Shown: positions 13,986-22,172 of the stretch, piece after piece
How positions within the stretch are numbered: position 1 is the stretch's first letter
Layout of the letters: each line of letters begins with the position of its first letter
DNA from: Thermoplasmata archaeon
Lineage (GTDB): Archaea > Thermoplasmatota > Thermoplasmata > Thermoplasmatales > Thermoplasmataceae
Assembly: GCA_021847855.1 (NCBI GenBank)
Contig: JAJZOT010000001.1
Span: 1-24,996 of the forward strand
DNA length: 24,996 nt
Reading direction: 5' to 3'
Made by a program: the position numbers and the translations under genes
The notes under the pieces: generated by a model
Seen by the model: the letters and a program-made list of their open reading frames with translations, nothing else
Told to the model about the DNA's origin: nothing
Database searches by the model: none

Positions 13986-16709
13986 TCAATCCCAGAACCT
14001 CTTGTTTTTGGCAAACTCCATCTCTGCAGTTAGAATGGACCTTATCATGTCGTCATCACTGGAATAGCTCACTTCCAGAAGCCTGGAGGCCGTCTCCGGA
14101 CCGATGCCCCTGGCAGCCAGGACAATGATTGCCTGCATCCCTCTCTCCCTTATGAGGTGAGCATTCTTGGATACTCTCTTTCTCGTCTTTGCTGCATCAT
14201 AGTTTTTTTCATCATACATCATTTCCCTTTCAAAGGGGGAAAGGGACGCTACAAGGCTGCTTCCGCAGGCAGGGCATCGTATTCCCTTTATCTCCCTTAT
14301 CTTCTGCGTTCTCACGTTACCACAGGAAGTGCAGTAGAGTGTAACCTCCTCATTCATGAGTCTCTTCTTGACAGTATCAAGTATTGTCTTTGTGGGCTTT
14401 AGCGGAGCAACTCTCTCTGAGTAGTGCCTGAGGAACACCTCGGATCCAGGCGAAATCCCGTCCCTGCCGTCAAACTGGATCTCGTTCCTCTGGATTCTGA
14501 TAAGATAGTCCTTAAGGGCATCCATATCCATATAATCAAATACAAGTTTTCTTATGGAATCGCTGAAAAGTGGAGATTCCCTGTAGGCGTCAACTATCTT
14601 CTCAAACCTTATCCTGTTTAGATCCGCATCGTTGCTTATAACCCCGAACTTCTTGGCCTCGTAAAGGAACACTCCACTGAAAAATCGTGACCTTCTTGCG
14701 GAGCTTTTCACATATTCCTCAATCTTTCCAGGGTCGATGCCCCTTATGATTCTCTCCATTTCACCCGGGTTGATTTTCCTTGAACTTCTTACATATATAT
14801 GATAAGGTGAATAGTCCATTTCCACGCTTTCCCCTGTAATTGAGGTTACAATGAGGGACAGAATTTCGGCAAGTGCAAAGTTTCCCTTTGTGCCAAGGAG
14901 AATCTGGATGATGTTCTCTCCTCCCCTGGTTTCAATCACAACCCTCTCCATTGTGGCGTTTCTGGACCCATACCACTCCTTAAGCCGATCCACAGAACCG
15001 GGGGACACAAATGATGGTACAAGAGATATCTTCCGGTTATCTGATACCCTTGTGGTGACATCCATCAGGACAGGAATATCTTCACCTGACCATTTTGGAG
15101 CTATGGCTGCTGTCGCAAACGGTTCAACAAATATCTTCTCACTGTCAAGGCGTATGGTCCTCCATGTAGATCCCTTGATTACAAAATAGCTGCCCGGTTC
15201 TATCTCATCTATTACATATCGTTCATCAAGTGTTCCTATGAACTTCTTGTTTATTATGTCAATTACCTTGTAATTTTTCTCACTGGGAATCATGGATATA
15301 TTCTCAAGATAATAGTTTAAAATTCCTCTTCTCCTCCTGATCTCATTGTTCTCAAACCATATCTTACCCGTCGAGGCCAGGAATTCCAATGTCCGAACGT
15401 ACTCATCCCTTTCAAGCGTTCCGAAAGGATAGGTGTTTGTAACAGTGGTGTAAAAACTGTCAGCATCAATTTTTCCCTTTATATTTATCTCCGATATTAC
15501 CTGATTTACAACAGTGGCAAGAGAGTTTTTCCTTATTGCAATGTTCTCAAGGTGTCCTTCCTGTACGTGGGAGATAATGGCCAAAGCCTCTTCCAGCTCA
15601 ATTATGTCGCTGCAGACCACCTCCCCTGTTGAAATCTTCTCTATCCAGTGCCCTGATCTTCCCACTCTCTGGATGAGCTTGTTTATCTGTCTTGGGGAAT
15701 TGAACTGGATCACAAGGTCTGCAGAACCTATGTCAATACCAAGTTCCAGTGAGGAAGTGCATATAAGTGCCTTCAGGTCTCCGCGTTTGAAACTGGTCTC
15801 CGCTGTTTCTCTGGCATCCCTGGAAAGGGAACCGTGGTGAACCTGTACAGGTATATCGCCAAAATACATCTTCAGCCTGAACGCTATATCCTCCGCAACA
15901 TTTCTTGTGTTTACAAAGACCAGCGTTCCTTTATGGCTGTTGATCAGGTTCCAGATATGCAGAATTGATCCGGCATAATCGTCTTCACAACCCATTTTCT
16001 CGGATGCATCCGGTGGAGCTTTTTCAGGTATCAGGACATTTATATCCATGATCTTCCTTGGTGTGGCGGAAACGATCACAGCATCCTTCAACGGAGACAG
16101 ATACCTGGCAAGTTCCCCAGGATTTCCAACAGTAGCAGAGAGTCCGATAAGCTGGAAATCACCGCAAATTTCACGCAGTCTCGAAAGGCCAATTGAAAAC
16201 TGCGAACCTCTCTCATTCTGGGCTGTCTCATGCAACTCATCGACTATGACATATTTCAGGCTTGAAATGACCTCCCTCAATCTTTTCCCATTGAGAAGTA
16301 TCTGGAGTGATTCCGGTGTGGTTACAAGTATGTCCGCCGGATCAACCACTATTTTTCTTCTTTCAGAAAGAGATATATCACTGTGCCTTACCTGGACCCT
16401 TAAACCAAGAAGATCGCCGTACCTTATGAGCCTTGATACCATATCACGGTTAAGTGCCCTCAGGGGGGTTACAAATAAAGTTGAAATCTGACGCGGTTTT
16501 TCCCAGAGTAACCTGCTGAACAGAGGGAGCATGACCGCTTCAGTTTTTCCGGTACCGGTTGGTGAGACCAGGAGAGCGTTCTCCCCGGCAAGCACATGTG
16601 GTATCAATTTTTCCTGGGCCTCAGTAAGCTTTCCTATCCCAAGCTTCTCAATCATGCCCCTTACTTCTGGATGAAGAAGGTCCAGTGATTCGCTGACAGT
16701 CCCTTCCAT
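13986..16709 (-). CDS. lhr: Lhr-type superfamily 2 ATP-dependent helicase
   Basis: From this start the protein is 907 aa. It unwinds nucleic acids 3' to 5' with ATP and is linked to repair and replication-fork processing. Motifs: Walker A SPTGTGKTEA, Ia TPLRALNRD, DELH box in VIVDELHETAQ, motif III SATVGN, and motifs IV-VI through TSSLELGIDIG and IQRVGRSGH. Lhr-specific winged-helix and beta-sheet modules follow. A C-terminal zinc ribbon, CTSCG then CPACG about 20 residues later, marks it as an archaeal Lhr subtype. I chose the ATG at 16707-16709, 5 bp after the stop of the CoA-disulfide reductase gene; a start at 16760 (924 aa) would overlap that gene by 46 nt and add unfamily-like residues. 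Confidence 0.9.
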   Translation of the reverse strand: MEGTVSESLDLLHPEVRGMIEKLGIGKLTEAQEKLIPHVLAGENALLVSPTGTGKTEAVMLPLFSRLLWEKPRQISTLFVTPLRALNRDMVSRLIRYGDLLGLRVQVRHSDISLSERRKIVVDPADILVTTPESLQILLNGKRLREVISSLKYVIVDELHETAQNERGSQFSIGLSRLREICGDFQLIGLSATVGNPGELARYLSPLKDAVIVSATPRKIMDINVLIPEKAPPDASEKMGCEDDYAGSILHIWNLINSHKGTLVFVNTRNVAEDIAFRLKMYFGDIPVQVHHGSLSRDARETAETSFKRGDLKALICTSSLELGIDIGSADLVIQFNSPRQINKLIQRVGRSGHWIEKISTGEVVCSDIIELEEALAIISHVQEGHLENIAIRKNSLATVVNQVISEINIKGKIDADSFYTTVTNTYPFGTLERDEYVRTLEFLASTGKIWFENNEIRRRRGILNYYLENISMIPSEKNYKVIDIINKKFIGTLDERYVIDEIEPGSYFVIKGSTWRTIRLDSEKIFVEPFATAAIAPKWSGEDIPVLMDVTTRVSDNRKISLVPSFVSPGSVDRLKEWYGSRNATMERVVIETRGGENIIQILLGTKGNFALAEILSLIVTSITGESVEMDYSPYHIYVRSSRKINPGEMERIIRGIDPGKIEEYVKSSARRSRFFSGVFLYEAKKFGVISNDADLNRIRFEKIVDAYRESPLFSDSIRKLVFDYMDMDALKDYLIRIQRNEIQFDGRDGISPGSEVFLRHYSERVAPLKPTKTILDTVKKRLMNEEVTLYCTSCGNVRTQKIREIKGIRCPACGSSLVASLSPFEREMMYDEKNYDAAKTRKRVSKNAHLIRERGMQAIIVLAARGIGPETASRLLEVSYSSDDDMIRSILTAEMEFAKNKRFWD

Positions 16710-16714
16710 GCTTT

Positions 16715-18028
16715 CTAATCCCTCATTGAGACACTGGCTGCTATTATTATCGGGTCCCATACCGGGCCAAATGGTGGTGAATATCCAAGATCCCCATAGA
16801 ACAGATCTTCCACGGTGAAACCTCCCTGAATTGCCATTGCGAGAGCATTCAGTCTCCAGGCACCTGAGTCCCGTGATACTACCTGCCCACCGAGAATCCT
16901 GTCGTCTTCCTTAGAGATGAGGATCTTGACATAAACATCTTCGGCACCGGGATAATAACCTGCTCTGCTCTTTGCCTTAACCATCGTCTCCCTGAACTCT
17001 ATACCTTTCCTTTTAAGTTCTCTGCTGTTCAATCCTGTGAAACCAACCTCGAGATCAAGAATCTTCACAAGTGTGGTGCCCAGAGATCCAGGGAATTCCA
17101 TTGGCTTACCTGATATGCAGGAACCAGCCACTCTCCCCATTTTGTTTGCAACCTGGGCCAGTGGCTGCCAGTCAGTGGTTCCAGTTACAAGGTCAGTGGT
17201 TGTGGCTACATCTCCTGCAGCATAGATGTCAGGGTCTGAGGTCTGCATTGATCTGTTAACCAGTATCGCTTTATCCATGAATAATTCAAGGCCCGCCATT
17301 CTCGCAAGCTCCACATTGGGCGTTATTCCCACCGCAAAAATAACTGCATCCGCTTCCAGATTGCCTGTCGTGGTCTCTATGTTAAGCCCATGATCATCTT
17401 TTTCCGTGATCTTGCTCACCATTGAATTTCTGACAACATCTATTTTTGAAGAAAATTCTCTGTCAACATGTATTCCTATGTCATCGTCAAGTTTCTGGAG
17501 AATTCTGGAATGTTTGGAAATAAGTGTGACCTGCTTACCATGTTCATGAAGTGCAGATGCAAGTTCCAGGCCAAGAACTCCGTCACCCACAATCGCAATG
17601 TCATTGCTATTTTCGGTTATTTTTTTTGCATATTCCCCGCTTTCGAGGCTCCTCACTGCAAATACATTCCTCATACCCATCCCGTCCGGTAAATTTGCCC
17701 TTGCACCGGTCGAAATGAGGAGCTTGTCATATTTCATTTTTCTACCGTCATGAAGGACCACGGTCTTCTCGGCCCTGTCCAGTGCGTCCACCCTGATTCC
17801 GGACTGCACATCGATTCCCCTCTTCACGGTGAATTCAGTCAGGGGATAGTGAAGAAGGCTGGCCGCATCGGGAACCAGTCCCTGAATAAAGTATGGAATC
17901 CCGCATTCTGCATAGGAAACATACTTCCCGCTTTCAAGAACGGTTACAGAGATGGAGGGATCAGTGCGTTTAGCTTTTGATGCCGCAGACATGCCTGCCG
18001 CACCTCCACCGATAACGATAAAATTCAT
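16715..18028 (-). CDS. CoA-disulfide reductase-like flavoprotein
   Basis: This encodes 437 aa, a pyridine nucleotide-disulfide oxidoreductase. The FAD-binding start is FIVIGGGAAGMSAASKAKR. The redox-active single cysteine lies in YVSYAECGIPYFIQG (Cys42), the arrangement of CoA-disulfide reductases, NADH oxidases and related NAD(P)H:sulfur reductases. NAD(P)H binding is at IAIVGDGVLGLELASAL, and the second FAD motif is IYAAGDVATT. The C-terminal dimerisation domain ends with DLGYSPPFGPVWDPIIIAA. In thermophilic archaea such enzymes reduce CoA disulfide, oxygen or sulfur; which applies here is not evident. It has its own TATA box and lies between a nuclease gene and lhr. Confidence 0.85.
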   Translation of the reverse strand: MNFIVIGGGAAGMSAASKAKRTDPSISVTVLESGKYVSYAECGIPYFIQGLVPDAASLLHYPLTEFTVKRGIDVQSGIRVDALDRAEKTVVLHDGRKMKYDKLLISTGARANLPDGMGMRNVFAVRSLESGEYAKKITENSNDIAIVGDGVLGLELASALHEHGKQVTLISKHSRILQKLDDDIGIHVDREFSSKIDVVRNSMVSKITEKDDHGLNIETTTGNLEADAVIFAVGITPNVELARMAGLELFMDKAILVNRSMQTSDPDIYAAGDVATTTDLVTGTTDWQPLAQVANKMGRVAGSCISGKPMEFPGSLGTTLVKILDLEVGFTGLNSRELKRKGIEFRETMVKAKSRAGYYPGAEDVYVKILISKEDDRILGGQVVSRDSGAWRLNALAMAIQGGFTVEDLFYGDLGYSPPFGPVWDPIIIAASVSMRD

Positions 18029-18050
18029 GCAACCTTATTATGTGAAAATA

Positions 18051-18058
18051 GATAAATT
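18051..18058 (-). promoter_or_regulatory. TATA box of the CoA-disulfide reductase gene
   Basis: AATTTATC on the minus strand is centred 26 bp before the ATG at 18028. It touches the inverted repeat at 18057-18075. Confidence 0.5.
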
Positions 18059-18075
18059 CTCCCAGATAGGGAGAA
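18057..18075. promoter_or_regulatory. 7-bp perfect inverted repeat (operator or terminator hairpin)
   Basis: TTCTCCC (18057-18063) and GGGAGAA (18069-18075) are perfectly complementary with a 5-base spacer. In the direction of minus-strand transcription it follows the nuclease gene and abuts the TATA box of the CoA-disulfide reductase gene. It could be a terminator hairpin of the former, or a regulator site just upstream of the latter's promoter. Confidence 0.5.
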
Positions 18076-18097
18076 AAGGTATGCTGAAGATTCTTAT

Positions 18098-19414
18098 TTA
18101 TTCACGATTTGATGTCGTGGGAGCCCTGCACAGGCATGTTTTACCGCAGTTGTTCTGGACAAAGGAAGGGCAGTCAGGGAGAATGTCAGTTTTGTCGGAA
18201 GCAATGGAATATTCAATCTCCTGTATTCTTTCCAGGATTCTCTCTTTCAGCAACGGAAGATCCCTGAATCTTACCCTGTAGCATTTTACAACTTCCCGGT
18301 TGTTCTTGAATCCAATGAGCAGGTATCCGGTATCTGAACCGGACAGGCAGCATATCATTGCCAGCCTCAGGATGTAAAAGGGGGATATGGTGGAAACTGA
18401 AATTTTCTCTGGTTCATAGCCATAAACCCGGACAAGCGCTGGATAGAGTCTTTCAAAGGTTGTCCTGTGATCTTCCGGGATAGGCATAAGCGAAATGATG
18501 GGAACATATCCGAGCGATCTTTCATTGATCCTGATCTCTCGCCTTTCCCTGTACATTCCTGAATTATATACGGCATTGCTGATCATAGCCATGGTTTCAT
18601 CAGGCATTACTGATTCTGTGTCCTCATCAGGTTCAAGAAGTCCCTTCCGATTTAGATATACTCTCTTAGGAATCAGGAGATCCCAGAGGGAAAAGCTGCC
18701 TATCCATGTGAAAGAGGCATTGGCTCTTCCATCTTCCAGTTTTCTCTCCAGATCACGGTTGCGTTGAATTTTTACATGATGAATCAGGAAGGAAGGATCC
18801 AGGGAAGGGAGCATACCGCAACTGCAAATGTTGTTGGTGCTGAATTTGCATCCATATTGAAAATACCTGCATCTCCCAAGTGAACTGGGATCGGAATCCT
18901 GGATTGATTCCACCATATTTCTCAATCTCTGTTTAACAAATCCAAGAGTGTCCGCATCTTCTCTGATCTTTACGGTGAAAGCCCTGAAAGGTTCATCATG
19001 ATCCTGTTCATGGTAAACAAGGTAATGTTCCTCTTCAGTCCTGGAGGAAAGGGCCGCATAAAACACAAGTTGCTCCAAATCCTGGGGGTTTCTCGAAAGC
19101 ACATCAGTTTCGCTGTTTATGTTGTGGGAAGTGGTCTTGAATTCTATTATATGGTTGTCAATGCGGAAATCTAACCTCCCCCTGACACCGTGAAGTCCCA
19201 CAGCCTCTCCATTTACCTCTTCTTCACGTATTGCTTTCGGTGCAAAGTGCCTGATCCAGGAAAACATCATCTCATGAACATTATTTCCATGCCTGAATTT
19301 CTCAATTACTTCAGCATCTTCAGGCACCCCGGGTTTCATGATCTCATAGTATTTTCTGACCGGGTTTACAAGATCAGTTACACCGAACCATTCACGCTGC
19401 TGCCCCTTTTCCAA
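18098..19414 (-). CDS. PD-(D/E)XK nuclease with two cysteine clusters (RecB/Cas4-like)
   Basis: This encodes 438 aa. The N-terminal part has the full RecB-type nuclease signature: His47 in GNNVHEMM, Asp82 in GRLDFRID, Glu91 and Lys93 in HIIEFKTT, and the downstream motif Q115LVFY119. Four cysteines follow at 182, 189, 197 and 199 (CRYFQYGCK, ICSCG), and a second group lies at the extreme C-terminus (CPSFVQNNCGKTCLC). Such clusters bind Fe-S or zinc in Cas4, Dna2 and AddB-type nucleases, but the spacing differs from those I know. At more than twice the length of Cas4, with no CRISPR array or cas gene here, a repair nuclease is more likely. Start: TTG at 19412-19414; the first ATG is at codon 26, inside conserved-looking sequence. 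TATATTAC lies about 50 bp upstream. Confidence 0.75.
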   Translation of the reverse strand: MEKGQQREWFGVTDLVNPVRKYYEIMKPGVPEDAEVIEKFRHGNNVHEMMFSWIRHFAPKAIREEEVNGEAVGLHGVRGRLDFRIDNHIIEFKTTSHNINSETDVLSRNPQDLEQLVFYAALSSRTEEEHYLVYHEQDHDEPFRAFTVKIREDADTLGFVKQRLRNMVESIQDSDPSSLGRCRYFQYGCKFSTNNICSCGMLPSLDPSFLIHHVKIQRNRDLERKLEDGRANASFTWIGSFSLWDLLIPKRVYLNRKGLLEPDEDTESVMPDETMAMISNAVYNSGMYRERREIRINERSLGYVPIISLMPIPEDHRTTFERLYPALVRVYGYEPEKISVSTISPFYILRLAMICCLSGSDTGYLLIGFKNNREVVKCYRVRFRDLPLLKERILERIQEIEYSIASDKTDILPDCPSFVQNNCGKTCLCRAPTTSNRE

Positions 19415-19761
19415 GGATAAATTCTGGCTAAGAGCGCTGGAAGCTGATTGATCGTAATATATCTCTACTATTGACGATCTTGCCAGGGATATCCACTGGT
19501 CAACATTTAATGGTCTATGTTCAGCCGTAATGGGATATGCAGGACATAGTTAATTTATTTTTCATCCGGTTGTGTACGCAAAGCCGAAGGTCAATACCCT
19601 ATATGGCCAGAAATTGAATCACCCAGGGTGAAGAGAACCAGGTCATGCTCTTATCAAAAAAGAGAATCTCTCATTCCCACAAATAAATACCAAATGTTCC
19701 GATAGAGGCAGTCACGGTACTACCCAATGAAAACTAAAAGAGAAAAATGGAATAAAATTAG
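19415..19761. other. gap without a clear gene, several inverted repeats
   Basis: I see no convincing gene. It contains an imperfect 8-bp hairpin (CTATGTTC 19515-19522 with GGACATAG 19542-19549, one G-T pair) followed on the plus strand by a T-rich run to 19562. There is also a near-perfect palindrome TCACCC-A-GGGTGA at 19619-19631 and a 5-bp AAGAG/CTCTT pair around 19631-19652. On the minus strand the nuclease reading frame stays open upstream of its TTG start for about 43 codons without a conventional start. Confidence 0.4.
19730..19761 (-). terminator. U-rich terminator of the Asp-rich microprotein gene
   Basis: On the minus strand the sequence directly after the TAA stop contains runs TTTTATT, TTTTT, CTTTT and TTTTC within 32 bases, the form expected for an archaeal U-tract terminator. 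Confidence 0.55.
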
Positions 19762-19833
19762 TTAAAGTTCATCATCGTCATCATCGCTGTCATCATCGTC
19801 ATCATCATAATCACGTCTCTTGAAACTGACCAT
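19762..19833 (-). CDS. 23-residue Asp-rich microprotein
   Basis: This is a very short gene with full expression signals. The protein begins MVSFKRRDY and continues as a run of six Asp, Ser, five Asp, then EL; 12 of 23 residues are Asp. The basic KRR start joined to an acidic tail suggests an unfolded, strongly charged peptide that could bind metal ions or a basic protein surface. A strong Shine-Dalgarno sequence GGGAGGTG (19840-19847) lies 6 nt before the ATG, a perfect TATA box lies at 19871-19882, and a U-rich terminator follows the stop. GAT/GAC repeats could be a mere microsatellite, but the signals placed around them argue for a real gene. No family recognised. Confidence 0.65.
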   Translation of the reverse strand: MVSFKRRDYDDDDDDSDDDDDEL

Positions 19834-19839
19834 TTGATG

Positions 19840-19847
19840 CACCTCCC
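19840..19847 (-). promoter_or_regulatory. strong Shine-Dalgarno sequence of the microprotein
   Basis: GGGAGGTG on the minus strand, 6 nt upstream of the ATG. It is the clearest ribosome binding site in a window where most genes appear leaderless. Confidence 0.65.
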
Positions 19848-19870
19848 ATGACTGATGCTAATGATATCAC

Positions 19871-19882
19871 ATATTTATATTT
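19871..19882 (-). promoter_or_regulatory. TATA box of the microprotein gene
   Basis: AAATATAAATAT on the minus strand. Transcription would begin near 19850, leaving a leader of about 17 nt that just includes the Shine-Dalgarno sequence. Confidence 0.6.
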
Positions 19883-20006
19883 TTCAGAATGCAGAATCAA
19901 TATTTTTTATGCTTTACCCTACCACGCAGATATCCTACTGATGAATAGAAGTAAAGGTATTAATTGATAAATGTCAGTACGCTAAATGGTTTGTGGAATC
20001 AAAACG

Positions 20007-20026
20007 TTTTATACGGATTTTAAATA
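20007..20026 (+). promoter_or_regulatory. promoter of proS
   Basis: TTTTATA at 20007-20013 and TTTTAAATA at 20018-20026 precede the proS start. The first would start transcription close to the ATG codons at 20033 and 20039. Confidence 0.5.
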
Positions 20027-20032
20027 CTCGAA

Positions 20033-21436
20033 ATGCGCATGGAAAACAAAAAAGTGAATTTCAGTGAGTGGTATAATGAAATTATCGATATAAGTGGCCT
20101 CAGCGATAAGCGTTATCCAGTAAAGGGAATGAATGTATGGATGCCATACGGACTTAAGGCAATGCAGCTGATTGACAATCTAACAAGGAAATACGTGGAT
20201 AGCATGGATTTTCAGGAGGTAAGTTTTCCAGTCCTGATAACTAGAGGACAGCTTATGGTTGAATTTGAGCATGTGAAGGGATTCGAAAACGAGCTCTTCT
20301 GGATCACAAAGGGTGGGAGTGACAAACTGGAGGAGGACATGGCCATGAGACCCACAAGTGAGGCGGCAATATACCCCATGTTTTCCCTGTGGGTAAGGTC
20401 CCACACGGATCTTCCTCTTAAGGTATACCAGATCGTAAACGTGTACAGGTATGAAACAAAACATACCCGATCATTCATCAGAATACGTGAAATTCACTTT
20501 TTTGAGGCTCATACTGCCCATGCAACATATGAAGATGCTGAAAGACAGATGTCGGAATATCTCTCAATCTGGAAAAAACTTACAGACATGCTATGTCTTC
20601 CTTATTTGGTGAACCAGAGACCTGACTGGGATAAGTTTCCTGGAGCAAAGTACACACTTGCTTTTGATACAGTTATGCCCAGTGGAAGATCTCTCCAGAT
20701 AGGGACAATACACCAGTATGGCACAAATTTCTCAAAAAACTACAACATAACATATGCACTGGACGACGGGAGCCACGAATATGTTTCCCAGACGACATTT
20801 GGCATGAGTGAACGTCTGCTGGCAGCAGTAATATCCATACACGGTGACGACACTGGACTCATATTTCCCCCGGATATTGCTCCTATCCAGATTATAATAG
20901 TGCCCATTCCGTCAAAGAAGATGGATGTGGCCAGCTACGGTGTAGGGATACTGAATAAACTCATGGATATGGGCTACAGGGTGAAGATGGACAACCGGGA
21001 TGCCTATACTCCGGGATACAAATACAATGACTGGGAGATGAGAGGGGTTCCCATGAGGATAGAAATTGGTGCAAGAGAGGTCGAGAATTCACACATTACT
21101 GTTTCGTTGAGGTCAGAAAGTGGTAAAAAAACCATGAAATATGAGGAATTTTTCGAAAATTTAAGTGAGATGATGAATTCAATAAAGGAGACACTGACTC
21201 AAAGGGCAGCTTCAACAATGAGAGATCTCACAGTGAATGCAGCTAAAATTGATGATATAAAAGATCTTGAAAAGATCGTAAAAGCAATCTGGTGCGGAAG
21301 TGAGGAATGTTCAAGAAAAATAGAGGAACAGACCGAGATGGCATGCCTGGGACTGAACCAGGAAAGTACAGAAACCGGAAAATGCATAGTGTGTGGACGG
21401 AATGGTACGACAGGAATATTCGCAAGGACATACTGA
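20033..21436 (+). CDS. proS: prolyl-tRNA synthetase, archaeal type
   Basis: This encodes 467 aa of a class IIa synthetase that charges tRNA-Pro. Motif 1 is near FQEVSFPVLI, followed by MAMRPTSEAAIYPMFSLW; motif 2 is VYRYETKHTRSFIRIREIHFFEAHTAH; motif 3 is TTFGMSERLLAAVISIHGDD. The anticodon-binding domain (IIIVPIP onward) is followed by a C-terminal zinc-binding module with cysteines in WCGSEECS and CIVCG. The protein ends in Tyr, as archaeal and eukaryotic-like ProRS do. There is no bacterial editing insertion between motifs 2 and 3. The start may be ATG 20033 or 20039. The HAD phosphatase gene begins 12 bp after the stop. Confidence 0.95.
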   Translation: MRMENKKVNFSEWYNEIIDISGLSDKRYPVKGMNVWMPYGLKAMQLIDNLTRKYVDSMDFQEVSFPVLITRGQLMVEFEHVKGFENELFWITKGGSDKLEEDMAMRPTSEAAIYPMFSLWVRSHTDLPLKVYQIVNVYRYETKHTRSFIRIREIHFFEAHTAHATYEDAERQMSEYLSIWKKLTDMLCLPYLVNQRPDWDKFPGAKYTLAFDTVMPSGRSLQIGTIHQYGTNFSKNYNITYALDDGSHEYVSQTTFGMSERLLAAVISIHGDDTGLIFPPDIAPIQIIIVPIPSKKMDVASYGVGILNKLMDMGYRVKMDNRDAYTPGYKYNDWEMRGVPMRIEIGAREVENSHITVSLRSESGKKTMKYEEFFENLSEMMNSIKETLTQRAASTMRDLTVNAAKIDDIKDLEKIVKAIWCGSEECSRKIEEQTEMACLGLNQESTETGKCIVCGRNGTTGIFARTY

Positions 21437-21448
21437 CCTGCAACGGAG

Positions 21449-22126
21449 ATGAAACAGGGATTGCTGATTGTATTTGACATGGATGGTGTACTTACTGAAT
21501 ACCCGAGCAGCTGGGAGTATGTACACAGAAATATTGGAGTCGACAACAGGGATAATATCTCCCTTTTCAACAGGGGATTGATCACATACGAGGAGTTCAT
21601 GGAGAAAGATGTATCGCTGTGGATCAGAAAGCTGGGAAAAGTTCCCTTATCCATGATCAAATCCATACTGGCGGGCATAAAATTGAGATCAGATCTGGCG
21701 GAAAGTATTGGTAAATTAAAAAGGGAGGGGCACAGGGTAGCCATTGTTTCCGGGGGACTCTCATGGCTTGCTGATGAGATCGATAGAATGGAGAAATTTC
21801 ATTATGTGTTTGCAAACAGTATAATGACTGACGGAAATGGCATGATACTGCCAACAGGGATAATGAATGTAAACTACAAGAGGAAGGACATCAGCATAAT
21901 GTATCTCCAGGAACTGCTGGGAATTGACAGAAAAAGCACTGTTTCGGTAGGTGATTCAATGGACGATTCATCCATGTTTTCGGTTTCCGGTTACTCCATA
22001 GCATACAATCCAGACAGGAAGGAGCTGTCGCAACTCGCCTCAGTAACTGTGAATTCTTCAAACCTCATGCCGGTTGTAGAACTCATAGGTAAATATACAC
22101 GTTCTGTGAAAAAACAGTCTCCATGA
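21449..22126 (+). CDS. HAD-superfamily phosphatase (SerB-like)
   Basis: This encodes 225 aa. Motif I is IVFDMDGVLTEYPSSW (nucleophile Asp10, Asp12), motif II is VAIVSGGLSWLADEI, motif III is the Lys in NYKRKDISIMYLQ, and motif IV is VSVGDSMDDSSMF. The small helical cap after motif I and the motif spacing resemble phosphoserine phosphatase SerB and related HAD-IB enzymes. The true substrate (phosphoserine or another small phosphate ester) cannot be read from the sequence. It is probably translated from the proS mRNA, 12 bp downstream of proS, and ends 46 bp before radB. Confidence 0.85.
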   Translation: MKQGLLIVFDMDGVLTEYPSSWEYVHRNIGVDNRDNISLFNRGLITYEEFMEKDVSLWIRKLGKVPLSMIKSILAGIKLRSDLAESIGKLKREGHRVAIVSGGLSWLADEIDRMEKFHYVFANSIMTDGNGMILPTGIMNVNYKRKDISIMYLQELLGIDRKSTVSVGDSMDDSSMFSVSGYSIAYNPDRKELSQLASVTVNSSNLMPVVELIGKYTRSVKKQSP

Positions 22127-22143
22127 AGGCATTTAGCCTATTA

Positions 22144-22150
22144 TTTATAT
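22144..22150 (+). promoter_or_regulatory. TATA box of radB-fen
   Basis: TTTATAT is centred 26 bp upstream of the radB ATG at 22173, so radB-fen can be transcribed on its own as a leaderless mRNA. Confidence 0.55.
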
Positions 22151-22172
22151 GCTGACATGATCACCATGGGTA

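Noticed and set aside
16048..16491. 147-codon plus-strand frame, and similar ones at 14851 and 15514
   Set aside because: All are antisense to the conserved Lhr helicase motifs.
18098..19414. Cas4
   Set aside because: Too long, cysteine spacing differs, and there is no CRISPR array or cas gene in the window.
21199..21744. 181-codon minus-strand frame
   Set aside because: It is antisense to the ProRS C-terminus and the HAD phosphatase start, both with clear family motifs.
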